Below, piece after piece: positions 1 through 8,158 of a stretch of DNA of 64,000 nucleotides. A program made the translations under genes and the position numbers. Location: assembly GCF_002419965.1 (NCBI RefSeq), contig NZ_DIHC01000016.1:334945-398944 (forward strand), read 5' to 3'. Numbering within the stretch: the stretch's first letter is position 1; every line of letters begins with the position of its first letter. The notes under the pieces are model-generated. The model had not been told where the DNA came from. It ran no database searches and was given only the letters and a program-made list of their open reading frames with translations. The stretch comes from Pseudomonas sp. UBA5706. Lineage in GTDB: Bacteria > Pseudomonadota > Gammaproteobacteria > Pseudomonadales > Pseudomonadaceae.

Positions 1-430
1 TTTTTTCCGGGCCTTCCACGGCAATGCTGTCCCGAAAGATCGGGCCTTTGACCTTGGCCTTTTCACCGCCATAGCGCTTGGTCAGCACCAGCCGGTAGTA
101 AAGCGTCTGATTGCCGGTGGCGCGACGTGCCGACCAGGTGACTTTGCGATTGCCATCGGCGCGATTGACGTTCACGCCATAATTGTTGGAGATGAAGCTT
201 TCATTCAGGCTGATGTAGTCCCGCGAGAGGGGCGGCACGTACATCTGCACCTTGACCGAGTCTTTGGGGTTGGCGACGAATTCGACCTTGGCGTCGATGT
301 TCCATAGATCGTCCGTTTCGTCTTCGGTCACCGGGATGCCGAGCACCAGTATCTGATAAGCCGTGATCGCGATTCCCAGCGTGACCAGGGCTGTGATCAG
401 GATTTTCAGATGAAGGGTAAGTGCGCGCAT
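1..430 (-). CDS. Inactive transglutaminase-like membrane protein, N-terminal part
   Basis: The gene enters the window from the left; only the first 143 codons are visible. The protein begins MRALTLHLKILITALVTLGI, a basic N-terminus followed by one hydrophobic segment (about residues 8-32), then a predicted periplasmic stretch containing YVPPLSRDYISLNES. This matches, from memory, the N-terminal domain of the UUP1-type inactive transglutaminase membrane proteins, which in Pseudomonas sit between a retropepsin-like protease and an ATP-grasp (RimK-like) ligase. Its start codon lies 4 bases downstream of the stop of the protease gene at 435-983, so the two are probably co-transcribed leftward. 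The biochemical role is not clear. The truncation is only the window edge. Confidence 0.7.
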   Translation of the reverse strand, partial: MRALTLHLKILITALVTLGIAITAYQILVLGIPVTEDETDDLWNIDAKVEFVANPKDSVKVQMYVPPLSRDYISLNESFISNNYGVNVNRADGNRKVTWSARRATGNQTLYYRLVLTKRYGGEKAKVKGPIFRDSIAVEGPEK

Positions 431-434
431 GTCA

Positions 435-983
435 TTACTCTGCGGTTGAAGCGTCAGTGGCGCAGGCAGGTTTGCCCGCTGCATATTTAAGGCTTGGGTC
501 GACCAGTGCATCGAAATGCTTGAGGGCTTCGGAGCCAATCAAAAGCGGGTATTGGAAAGCACTGCGGTCGGTCAAGTTCACTTCTATGGTTCGTGAAGCG
601 CTGCCCATGCACACTTCCAGGCTGATCACCGGCCTTGAGGTGTATTTTTTTTCATCGTCGGGGTCGACATCGCCTGCCCGGCGCTTGATCTTGCCAACTC
701 GCGCCAAAGGCCGTTCGATCGGGTGTTCGTGAGCGTCATCGATGGCAAGGTAGAAGCGCACCCAGGATTCACCCTCACGTTTGAAACGCTTGATATCACG
801 GGCGCTTAGCGAGGCGGTCTTGGCGCCGGTGTCCAGTTTCGCCGCGAACTGCAGGTCGATGCCGGCCAACTCTGCGTACTCGTTCAAGCCGTAGACGGTC
901 TTGCCCGCGGCCAGGCACAGGTCGCTGAGGAACAGGCCCGGCAGATACAGGCAGAGAAGAAAGAGGAGAGGGTGGCGGCTCAT
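435..983 (-). CDS. Retropepsin-like protease (PF05618, formerly 'ATP-dependent zinc protease')
   Basis: A predicted exported protein of 182 residues. The start MSRHPLLFLLCLYLPGLFLS is chosen because AGGA lies just upstream and because it opens directly into a signal peptide (cleavage probably after LCLAA); an upstream in-frame start would add 26 residues with no signal character. The motif AKLDTGAKTASLSA (about residues 48-61) is the Asp-Thr-Gly active-site motif of retropepsin-like aspartic proteases, and the family is usually found with an inactive transglutaminase and an ATP-grasp ligase, the first of which follows here. The old annotation as a zinc protease is not supported by visible zinc ligands. 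The substrate is unknown; a cell-envelope role is inferred from the signal peptide. Confidence 0.75.
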   Translation of the reverse strand: MSRHPLLFLLCLYLPGLFLSDLCLAAGKTVYGLNEYAELAGIDLQFAAKLDTGAKTASLSARDIKRFKREGESWVRFYLAIDDAHEHPIERPLARVGKIKRRAGDVDPDDEKKYTSRPVISLEVCMGSASRTIEVNLTDRSAFQYPLLIGSEALKHFDALVDPSLKYAAGKPACATDASTAE

Positions 984-1183
984 AGGTCCTGCAGTGATGG
1001 GAACAAGGAGCCGTTTTGACTTCAGCTCGAGATGGGATCTGGCGCGAGCTGCGTTCAGCAAGACGTCCGTGGGTCACCTGTCACGGCAGGCGGATGCGGT
1101 CGGCATTCTAGCATGAAGGTTTTATGGCGCCAGCGAACGGCAGCTTTGACAGTGTTTGTAGGAAAAGTCGATATGCTCAGCGT

Positions 1184-1193
1184 ATCTATAGAT
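1184..1193. promoter_or_regulatory. Palindrome ATCTATAGAT, candidate operator
   Basis: A perfect 10-bp palindrome in the AT-rich stretch upstream of the GntR-prp operon. It lies just 5' of the candidate promoter elements, where an operator for the adjacent GntR/FCD regulator could be placed. No binding site is known to me for this regulator, so the assignment rests on position and symmetry only. Confidence 0.25.
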
Positions 1194-1216
1194 TGTTGAC
1201 AGTTTATAAAATTACT

Positions 1217-1246
1217 TTGACTTATTGGCGATTATTTCGCTAAATT
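1217..1246 (+). promoter_or_regulatory. Candidate sigma-70 promoter of the prp operon
   Basis: TTGACT (1217-1222) and TAAATT (1241-1246) are separated by 18 bases, about 30 bases before the ATG of the GntR gene. A second TTGACA at 1196-1201 has no good -10 partner. The region is clearly AT-rich compared with the surrounding genes. Confidence 0.3.
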
Positions 1247-1256
1247 AGCTCTATTC

Positions 1257-1264
1257 AATAAGAA
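1257..1264 (+). promoter_or_regulatory. Candidate Hfq/Crc catabolite-repression (CA) motif in the prp leader
   Basis: The sequence AATAAGAA fits the AANAANAA motif bound by Hfq with Crc in Pseudomonas catabolic mRNAs. It overlaps the Shine-Dalgarno AGAAGG (1261-1266) of the first gene of the operon, where Hfq/Crc binding would block translation. This is a single 8-base match, so chance cannot be excluded. Confidence 0.35.
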
Positions 1265-1274
1265 GGTGTCGACA

Positions 1275-1979
1275 ATGTTGGATGCCACCGAAGTCACTGC
1301 CACCACGCTGGTCGATGCCGAGACCCTTTCGGAGAACGTATTTCGACGGATTCAGGCGGCGATCGTCAAAGGCGAGATCGCACCCGGCAGCAAGATTTCC
1401 GAGCCGGAACTGGCGCGTACCTATGGCATCAGCCGTGGCCCGTTGCGCGAGGCCATTCACCGGCTTGAGGGGCAGCGTCTGTTGGTGCGTGTACCCCACG
1501 TCGGCGCTCGTGTGGTGTCGTTAAACCACGCAGAGCTGGTGGAGCTTTACGAAATTCGTGAATCCCTGGAAGGTATGGCCTGTCGTTTGGCCGCCGAGCG
1601 CATGACCGTCGACGAAATCGATGATTTGCGCCATGTGCTGGAAACCCACGAGCGCGATCCGGCGTTTCAGGCAGGGGTCGGCTACTACCAGCAGGAAGGC
1701 GATTTCGACTTTCACTACCGGATCATCCAGGGCGCGCGCAACAGCACGTTGACCCAGATGCTTTGCGGCGAGTTGTATCAACTGGTGCGCATGTACCGCA
1801 TTCAGTTTTCCACGACGCCCAACCGACCGCGCATGGCCTTCACCGAACACCACCGCATTCTCGACGCCATCGCCGACCGTGACGGCGAACTGGCCGAGCT
1901 GTTGATGCGTCGTCATATCGGCGCGTCGAAACGCAACATCGAACAGCGCTATCAAGCTGCTACTGCCCGAGGTGAATAA
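1275..1979 (+). CDS. GntR-family (FCD) regulator of the methylcitrate operon
   Basis: A cytoplasmic DNA-binding regulator of 234 residues. The N-terminal winged helix-turn-helix contains LARTYGISRGPLREAIHRLE; the rest is the all-helical FCD ligand-binding domain, with the metal-ligand-type FDFHYRII segment. I chose the ATG at 1275, 8 bases after AGAAGG, over a GTG three codons upstream. The gene ends in TAATG, sharing one base with the start of prpB, so it is the first gene of the prp operon. In other pseudomonads a GntR gene occupies the same place and is taken to control propionate use, in contrast to the sigma-54 type PrpR of enterobacteria. Auto-regulation and 2-methylcitrate as ligand are inferences. 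Confidence 0.85.
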   Translation: MLDATEVTATTLVDAETLSENVFRRIQAAIVKGEIAPGSKISEPELARTYGISRGPLREAIHRLEGQRLLVRVPHVGARVVSLNHAELVELYEIRESLEGMACRLAAERMTVDEIDDLRHVLETHERDPAFQAGVGYYQQEGDFDFHYRIIQGARNSTLTQMLCGELYQLVRMYRIQFSTTPNRPRMAFTEHHRILDAIADRDGELAELLMRRHIGASKRNIEQRYQAATARGE

Positions 1980-2869
1980 TGACTTTAAGAACGACTCCCG
2001 GCCAACGCTTCCGTGACGCGGTCGCCAGTGAACATCCTCTGCAGGTGGTCGGGGCGATCAACGCCAACCACGCGCTGCTCGCACAACGTGCCGGTTTCAA
2101 GGCCATTTACCTGTCCGGTGGCGGGGTGGCAGCAGGCTCCCTCGGGGTGCCGGATCTGGGTATAACCGGGCTGGATGATGTACTGACCGACGTGCGCCGC
2201 ATCACCGATGTCTGCGATCTGCCGTTGCTGGTGGACGTGGACACCGGCTTTGGCGCCTCGGCATTCAACGTCGCTCGTACGGTGAAGTCGATGATCAAGT
2301 TTGGCGCGGCAGCCATGCACATCGAGGACCAGGTCGGTGCCAAGCGGTGCGGTCACCGTCCAGGCAAGGAAATCGTTTCCCGGCAGGAGATGGTCGATCG
2401 CATCAAAGCAGCGGTCGATGCCCGTACCGACGACAGTTTCGTGATCATGGCGCGTACCGACGCGCTGGCGGTGGAAGGGCTGGAATCGGCACTGGACCGC
2501 GCAGCCGCTTGCATCGAGGCGGGCGCCGATATGGTGTTCCCTGAAGCCATCACCGAGCTTGAGATGTACAAGCTGTTCGCCTCGCGAGTGAAGGCGCCGA
2601 TCCTGGCCAACATTACCGAATTCGGTTCCACCCCTCTGTTTACCACTGACGAGTTGAAGTCAGCGGAAGTGGGGCTGGTGCTGTATCCGCTTTCGGCCTT
2701 CCGGGCGATGAACAAGGCGGCGGAAAACGTTTACACCGCAATCCGCCGCGATGGCACGCAGAAGAATGTGGTCGACACTATGCAGACCCGCATGGAGCTG
2801 TACGAACGCATCGATTACCACGCTTTCGAACAGAAACTGGATGCGTTGTTTGCGCAGTACAAGGGCTGA
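1979..2869 (+). CDS. prpB: 2-methylisocitrate lyase
   Basis: Cleaves 2-methylisocitrate to pyruvate and succinate, the last step of the methylcitrate cycle, in the cytoplasm. The 296 residues are the usual length. The active-site loop KRCGHRPGK (residues 122-130, catalytic Cys124) and the metal-binding stretch DVDTGFG (residues 86-92) of the isocitrate lyase/PEP mutase superfamily are both present. KRCGH rather than KKCGH places it with 2-methylisocitrate lyases rather than glyoxylate-cycle isocitrate lyases. Translation is coupled to the GntR gene by a one-base overlap. prpC follows after a 169-base spacer in which I see no gene. Confidence 0.95.
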   Translation: MTLRTTPGQRFRDAVASEHPLQVVGAINANHALLAQRAGFKAIYLSGGGVAAGSLGVPDLGITGLDDVLTDVRRITDVCDLPLLVDVDTGFGASAFNVARTVKSMIKFGAAAMHIEDQVGAKRCGHRPGKEIVSRQEMVDRIKAAVDARTDDSFVIMARTDALAVEGLESALDRAAACIEAGADMVFPEAITELEMYKLFASRVKAPILANITEFGSTPLFTTDELKSAEVGLVLYPLSAFRAMNKAAENVYTAIRRDGTQKNVVDTMQTRMELYERIDYHAFEQKLDALFAQYKG

Positions 2870-3038
2870 ACCGGGTCCCCCGCAGCACTGTGGCTATCGG
2901 CGGTAGGTATTGGTATACGCCGCCGCCCCGCAAGCCGTGCTGCTCCCGATGATGTTCGCGATTGACTACCGCAAGACCCTGAAACGCAGTTTCCGATGAA
3001 TTGCCGATTCCCTAAAAATTTCAAGATTGGAGAGAGCA

Positions 3039-4166
3039 ATGGCCCAAGCAAAAGTATTGAGTGGCGCTGGCCTGCGTGGCCAGGTGGCCGGACAGACCGC
3101 CCTGTCGACCGTTGGCCAGGCCGGTGCCGGGTTGACCTACCGCGGTTATGACGTACGCGAGCTGGCCGCCGCGGCCCGCTTCGAGGAGGTGGCCTACCTG
3201 CTGCTGTATGGCGAGTTGCCGACCCAGTCGCAACTGCAGACCTACCTGAAGAAACTCCAGGGCTTGCGCGACCTGCCGCAGGCCTTGAAAGAAGTGCTGG
3301 AACGCATTCCTGCCGATGCGCACCCGATGGACGTGATGCGCACCGGCTGCTCGATGCTCGGCAACCTGGAGCCTGAAAAAAGCTTCGAACAGCAACGCGA
3401 TTCCACCGACCGTCTGCTGGCTGCCTTCCCTGCGATCATGTGCTACTGGTATCGCTTCAGTCACGACGGTAAGCGCATTGATTGCGTCACCGATGAAGTG
3501 TCGATCGCCGGGCACTTCCTCAAATTGCTACTGGACAAGGCCCCGAGCGAACTGCATCGCAAGGTGATGGACGTTTCATTGATCCTGTACGCAGAGCACG
3601 AATTCAACGCTTCGACCTTCACCGCACGTGTCTGCGCCTCGACCCTGTCGGACCTGTTCTCCTGCATCACCGCCGCCATCGGGACCCTGCGCGGTCCACT
3701 GCACGGTGGTGCCAACGAAGCAGCCATGGAAATGATCGAGAAGTTCTCGTCAGCCGAAGAAGCGGTCAAGGGCACGCTGGGCATGCTCGAGCGCAAGGAC
3801 AAGATCATGGGCTTCGGCCATGCGATCTATAAGGACAACGATCCCCGCAACGAGGTGATCAAGGGCTGGTCGAAAAAACTCGCTGACGAAGTGGGCGACA
3901 AGGTCTTGTTCCCGGTGTCCGAAGCCATCGACAAGACCATGTGGGAGCAGAAGAAGCTGTTCCCCAACGCCGACTTCTACCATGCCTCGGCGTACCACTT
4001 CATGGGCATCCCGACCAAGCTGTTCACGCCGATCTTCGTCTGTTCGCGTCTGACCGGCTGGGCGTCCCATGTCTTCGAACAACGCGCCAACAATCGCATC
4101 ATCCGTCCGAGTGCCGAGTACATCGGCGTCGAGCAGCGCAAGTTCGTGCCAATCGAACAACGCTGA
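3039..4166 (+). CDS. prpC: 2-methylcitrate synthase
   Basis: Condenses propionyl-CoA with oxaloacetate to 2-methylcitrate. The 375-residue product has the citrate synthase fold signatures GPLHGGANEAAM and GFGHAIYKDNDPR, with the catalytic His residues of both, and the Asp in FPNADFYHASAYHFMGIP. At about 375 residues it is the short form typical of PrpC, not the roughly 430-residue GltA. I took the ATG at 3039 rather than a TTG four codons earlier because GGAGAG is placed correctly for it. A 9-bp stem hairpin separates it from acnD. Confidence 0.95.
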   Translation: MAQAKVLSGAGLRGQVAGQTALSTVGQAGAGLTYRGYDVRELAAAARFEEVAYLLLYGELPTQSQLQTYLKKLQGLRDLPQALKEVLERIPADAHPMDVMRTGCSMLGNLEPEKSFEQQRDSTDRLLAAFPAIMCYWYRFSHDGKRIDCVTDEVSIAGHFLKLLLDKAPSELHRKVMDVSLILYAEHEFNASTFTARVCASTLSDLFSCITAAIGTLRGPLHGGANEAAMEMIEKFSSAEEAVKGTLGMLERKDKIMGFGHAIYKDNDPRNEVIKGWSKKLADEVGDKVLFPVSEAIDKTMWEQKKLFPNADFYHASAYHFMGIPTKLFTPIFVCSRLTGWASHVFEQRANNRIIRPSAEYIGVEQRKFVPIEQR

Positions 4167-4174
4167 ATGGGTGC

Positions 4175-4213
4175 AGGCCCGCACCGCGTCCAATTCAGGT
4201 CCGATGCGGGCCT
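4175..4213 (+). other. Stem-loop between prpC and acnD
   Basis: AGGCCCGCA (4175-4183) pairs perfectly with TGCGGGCCT (4205-4213) across a 21-base loop. It starts 8 bases after the prpC stop and is followed only by a short run, CACCTTTTG. It could stabilise the upstream message or partly terminate transcription inside the operon. Confidence 0.5.
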
Positions 4214-4247
4214 CACCTTTTGAACCTACCGTGATCGAGTCCTGACG

Positions 4248-6842
4248 ATGAACACTGAATATCGCAAACCGTTGCCTGGCACCTCACTGGACTACTTCGA
4301 TGCGCGCCAGGCGGTTGAAGCCATCAAGCCAGGGGCCTACGCAACGCTGCCGTACACCTCGCGCGTGCTGGCGGAAAACCTTGTGCGTCGCTGCGATCCG
4401 GCGACCCTCAGGGCGTCGTTGACGCAGTTGATCGAGCGCAAGCGCGACCTGGATTTCCCCTGGTTCCCGGCCCGCGTGGTGTGCCACGACATTCTTGGTC
4501 AGACCGCGCTGGTGGACCTGGCAGGTCTGCGTGACGCGATTGCCGACATGGGCGGCGACCCGGCACAGGTCAATCCCGTGGTGCCGGTGCAACTGATCGT
4601 CGACCATTCGCTGGCGGTGGAATGCGGGGGCTATGACCCGGACGCGTTCAACAAGAACCGCGCCATCGAAGACCGCCGCAACGAAGATCGTTTTCATTTC
4701 ATCAACTGGACCAAGCAGGCGTTCAAGAACGTCGAAGTGATCCCGCCGGGCAACGGCATCATGCACCAGATCAATCTGGAGCGGATGTCGCCGGTGATCC
4801 AGACCCTTAATGGCGTGGCGTTCCCGGACACCTTGGTCGGGACCGACAGCCACACGCCCCATGTGGACGCACTGGGTGTGATCGCCATCGGCGTCGGCGG
4901 GCTGGAAGCGGAAAACGTCATGCTTGGTCGTGCGTCGTGGATGCGCCTGCCAGACATCATCGGCGTCGAACTGGGCGGGCGTCCGCAGCCGGGCATTACC
5001 GCCACCGATGTGGTGCTGGCGCTGACCGAGTTCCTGCGCAAGCAGAAAGTGGTCGGTGCGTGGCTCGAGTTCTACGGTGCAGGCGCCAGTGCCCTGACCT
5101 TGGGCGACCGTGCGACGATTTCCAACATGGCCCCGGAATATGGCGCTACAGCGGCGATGTTCTCCATCGACCAGCAGACCATTGACTACCTCACCCTCAC
5201 CGGCCGTGATGACCAACAGGTGAAACTGGTGGAAACCTTTGCCAGGCATACCGGGCTTTGGGCCGACAGCCTGTCGAGTGCCGAATACGAGCGCGTGTTG
5301 AGCTTCGATCTGTCAAGCGTCGTGCGCAACATGGCGGGCCCGTCCAACCCCCATGCACGGGTTGCGACCGCCGATCTGGCAGCCAAAGGCATCGCCAGCG
5401 CCTGGGAGCAGACGCCTGGCTTGATGCCTGATGGCGCGGTGATCATCGCCGCGATTACCAGCTGCACCAACACCAGCAACCCGCGCAACGTGATCGCCGC
5501 AGGCTTGCTTGCACGCAATGCCAACAGGCTGGGCCTGACCCGCAAGCCTTGGGTAAAATCCTCGCTGGCGCCGGGTTCCAAGACCGTTGCCCTGTATCTG
5601 GACGAAGCCGGGCTGACCCACGAGCTGGAGCAACTGGGCTTTGGTGTCGTAGCGTTTGCCTGTACCACTTGCAACGGCATGTCGGGTGCGTTGGACCCGG
5701 TGATCCAGCAGGAAATCATCGACCGCGATCTGTATGCGACAGCGGTGTTGTCCGGTAATCGCAACTTCGACGGGCGCATTCACCCTTACGCCAAACAGGC
5801 GTTTCTCGCCTCACCGCCGCTGGTAGTGGCCTACGCTATCGCTGGCACGATCCGCTTCGACATCGAGAAAGATGTACTGGGCATCGGTGCAAATGGCGAA
5901 GAACTTCGCTTGAAGGATATCTGGCCCAGCGACGAGGAGATCGACGCAGTGGTCAAGACCTCGGTCAAACCGGAGCAGTTTCGTCAGGTGTATATCCCGA
6001 TGTTCGCGATTCACGAGGACACCGGTCCGAAAGTCGAGCCACTGTACAATTGGCGTCCGGCGAGCACCTATATTCGTCGCCCTCCGTACTGGGAAGGCGC
6101 ATTGGCCGGGGAGCGGACGCTCAAAGGCATGCGCCCTCTGGCGGTGCTGCCGGACAACATCACCACCGATCACCTGTCGCCGTCCAACGCGATCATGCTC
6201 GACAGCGCAGCGGGCGAATACCTGGCACGCATGGGCCTGCCGGAAGAGGACTTCAATTCCTATGCCACTCACCGCGGTGACCATCTGACAGCGCAGCGCG
6301 CTACCTTTGCCAACCCCAAGCTGTTCAACGAGATGGTTCAGGAGAACGGCATGGTCAAGCAGGGTTCACTGGCACGAATCGAGCCGGAAGGGCAGGTCAC
6401 CCGCATGTGGGAAGCCATCGAGACGTATATGGATCGCAAGCAGCCGCTGATCATCGTTGCCGGCGCCGACTATGGCCAGGGCTCATCTCGTGACTGGGCG
6501 GCCAAGGGCGTGCGTCTGGCGGGTGTGGAAGCCATCGTTGCCGAAGGCTTCGAGCGCATCCACCGTACCAATCTGGTGGGCATGGGCGTGTTGCCGCTGG
6601 AGTTCAAGCCCGGGACCGATCGCACCACGCTGGGCATCGACGGCACCGAAACCTTTGACGTGATCGGCGAGCGCACGCCACGTGCAACCCTCACCCTGGT
6701 GATCGAGCGCAAGAATGGCGAGCGCTTGCAAGTGCCGGTCACTTGCCGCCTGGACACGGGCGAAGAGGTATCGATCTACGAAGCGGGCGGCGTGTTGCAG
6801 CGCTTCGCTCAGGACTTCCTCGAATCGTCCGCCGTCGCTTGA
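4248..6842 (+). CDS. acnD: Fe/S-dependent 2-methylisocitrate dehydratase AcnD
   Basis: An aconitase-family enzyme of 864 residues that dehydrates 2-methylcitrate to 2-methylaconitate, which needs PrpF for further use. The three 4Fe-4S ligands are visible: Cys406 in ITSCTNTS, and Cys472 and Cys475 in ACTTCNGMSG. The C-terminal swivelling domain has GADYGQGSSRDWAAKG. Its place between prpC and prpF distinguishes it from the housekeeping aconitase AcnA, whose sequence is otherwise similar. In E. coli prpD mutants, AcnD with PrpF from Shewanella or Vibrio restores growth on propionate, so this pair can replace PrpD. No prpD is present in this operon. Confidence 0.95.
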   Translation: MNTEYRKPLPGTSLDYFDARQAVEAIKPGAYATLPYTSRVLAENLVRRCDPATLRASLTQLIERKRDLDFPWFPARVVCHDILGQTALVDLAGLRDAIADMGGDPAQVNPVVPVQLIVDHSLAVECGGYDPDAFNKNRAIEDRRNEDRFHFINWTKQAFKNVEVIPPGNGIMHQINLERMSPVIQTLNGVAFPDTLVGTDSHTPHVDALGVIAIGVGGLEAENVMLGRASWMRLPDIIGVELGGRPQPGITATDVVLALTEFLRKQKVVGAWLEFYGAGASALTLGDRATISNMAPEYGATAAMFSIDQQTIDYLTLTGRDDQQVKLVETFARHTGLWADSLSSAEYERVLSFDLSSVVRNMAGPSNPHARVATADLAAKGIASAWEQTPGLMPDGAVIIAAITSCTNTSNPRNVIAAGLLARNANRLGLTRKPWVKSSLAPGSKTVALYLDEAGLTHELEQLGFGVVAFACTTCNGMSGALDPVIQQEIIDRDLYATAVLSGNRNFDGRIHPYAKQAFLASPPLVVAYAIAGTIRFDIEKDVLGIGANGEELRLKDIWPSDEEIDAVVKTSVKPEQFRQVYIPMFAIHEDTGPKVEPLYNWRPASTYIRRPPYWEGALAGERTLKGMRPLAVLPDNITTDHLSPSNAIMLDSAAGEYLARMGLPEEDFNSYATHRGDHLTAQRATFANPKLFNEMVQENGMVKQGSLARIEPEGQVTRMWEAIETYMDRKQPLIIVAGADYGQGSSRDWAAKGVRLAGVEAIVAEGFERIHRTNLVGMGVLPLEFKPGTDRTTLGIDGTETFDVIGERTPRATLTLVIERKNGERLQVPVTCRLDTGEEVSIYEAGGVLQRFAQDFLESSAVA

Positions 6843-6853
6843 GGCACCAGTAG

Positions 6854-6873
6854 GCGCCACTTAATTGTGGCGC
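6854..6873 (+). other. Stem-loop between acnD and prpF
   Basis: GCGCCAC (6854-6860) and GTGGCGC (6867-6873) form a perfect 7-bp stem with the loop TTAATT, 12 bases after the acnD stop and 30 bases before the prpF start. No U-run follows, so it is more likely a processing or stability element than a terminator. Confidence 0.5.
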
Positions 6874-6903
6874 TTGCTTCTTATAAAGAAGGAAAACGAT
6901 TTC

Positions 6904-8094
6904 ATGGCTCATACAGCGCAAATCAGGATTCCCGCGACTTACATGCGCGGCGGCACGAGCAAAGGCGTGTTTTTCCGCTTGCAGGATCTGCCCGAGGCGG
7001 CGCAGGTGCCGGGCCCTGCCCGCGATGCCCTGCTGCTACGGGTCATCGGCAGCCCCGATCCGTATGCCAAGCAGATCGATGGCATGGGCGGCGCGACCTC
7101 AAGCACCAGCAAGACGGTGATTCTGTCCAAGAGCATCAAGGCTGATCACGATGTCGATTACCTGTTCGGTCAGGTCTCCATCGATAAGCCCTTCGTGGAC
7201 TGGAGCGGCAACTGCGGCAACCTGTCGGCGGCGGTCGGTCCGTTCGCCATCAGCAACGGCCTGGTGTCTGCCGATCGGCTGCCAAAAGACGGCGTGGCAG
7301 TGATTCGGATCTGGCAGGCCAACATCGGCAAGACCATCATCGCTCATGTGCCGATCACAAATGGCGCAGTGCAGGAAACCGGCGATTTCGAACTCGATGG
7401 CGTGACCTTCCCGGCGGCAGAGGTGCAGCTGGAATTCATCGACCCGGCGGCCGAAGAAGAGGGCGCTGGCGGCTCGATGTTTCCCACCGGCAATCTGGTG
7501 GACGATTTGGAAGTACCCGGTGTCGGTACTTTCAAAGCGACCATGATCAACGCCGGGATCCCGACGATCTTTGTCAACGCCAGCGACATCGGGTACACCG
7601 GCGCCGAACTGCAGGACGCTATCAACGGCGACTTGAACGCGTTGAGCAGGTTCGAAACCATTCGAGCCTACGGCGCCGTTCGGATGGGCTTGATTGGCAC
7701 CGTCGACGAGGCCGCCACGCGACAGCACACGCCAAAGGTCGCATTCGTCGCGGCGCCTGCCGACTACGTGTCTTCCAGCGGCAAGCGAGTGACGGTCGAA
7801 GATGCCGACCTGCTGGTCCGCGCCATGTCCATGGGTAAGCTGCACCACGCGATGATGGGCACCGCTGCGGTAGCAATCGGGACGGCAGCCGCGATTCCGG
7901 GCACCCTGGTGAATCTCGCTGCCGGGGGCGGGGAGCGCAGTGCCGTGCGGTTCGGCCACCCTTCCGGCACCCTGCGCGTGGGAGCAGAGGCGGTGCTGGT
8001 CGACGGCGAGTGGCAGGTGAGGAAAGCCATCATGAGCCGCAGCGCGCGCGTGCTGATGGAAGGGTGGGTAAGGGTGCCGGGCGACAGTTTTTAA
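6904..8094 (+). CDS. prpF: 2-methylaconitate cis-trans isomerase PrpF
   Basis: Isomerises the 2-methylaconitate made by AcnD so that it can be rehydrated to 2-methylisocitrate. The 396-residue protein has the PrpF/DUF453 N-terminus ATYMRGGTSKGVFF, the conserved GNCGNLSAAVGPFA segment and a C-terminal GHPSGTLRVGA, and belongs to the diaminopimelate-epimerase-like fold. AAGGAA lies about 8 bases before the ATG at 6904; an upstream in-frame ATG is rejected because it adds 13 residues with no family character. It is the last gene of the operon here. The next gene, ppsR, lies on the other strand and ends 65 bases further on. Confidence 0.93.
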   Translation: MAHTAQIRIPATYMRGGTSKGVFFRLQDLPEAAQVPGPARDALLLRVIGSPDPYAKQIDGMGGATSSTSKTVILSKSIKADHDVDYLFGQVSIDKPFVDWSGNCGNLSAAVGPFAISNGLVSADRLPKDGVAVIRIWQANIGKTIIAHVPITNGAVQETGDFELDGVTFPAAEVQLEFIDPAAEEEGAGGSMFPTGNLVDDLEVPGVGTFKATMINAGIPTIFVNASDIGYTGAELQDAINGDLNALSRFETIRAYGAVRMGLIGTVDEAATRQHTPKVAFVAAPADYVSSSGKRVTVEDADLLVRAMSMGKLHHAMMGTAAVAIGTAAAIPGTLVNLAAGGGERSAVRFGHPSGTLRVGAEAVLVDGEWQVRKAIMSRSARVLMEGWVRVPGDSF

Positions 8095-8158
8095 GTATCG
8101 ATCAGGGGTTTGGGCTTGAGTCTCGCAGCAGCCCGGCCTGCCACGAGCCTGGAACTGA

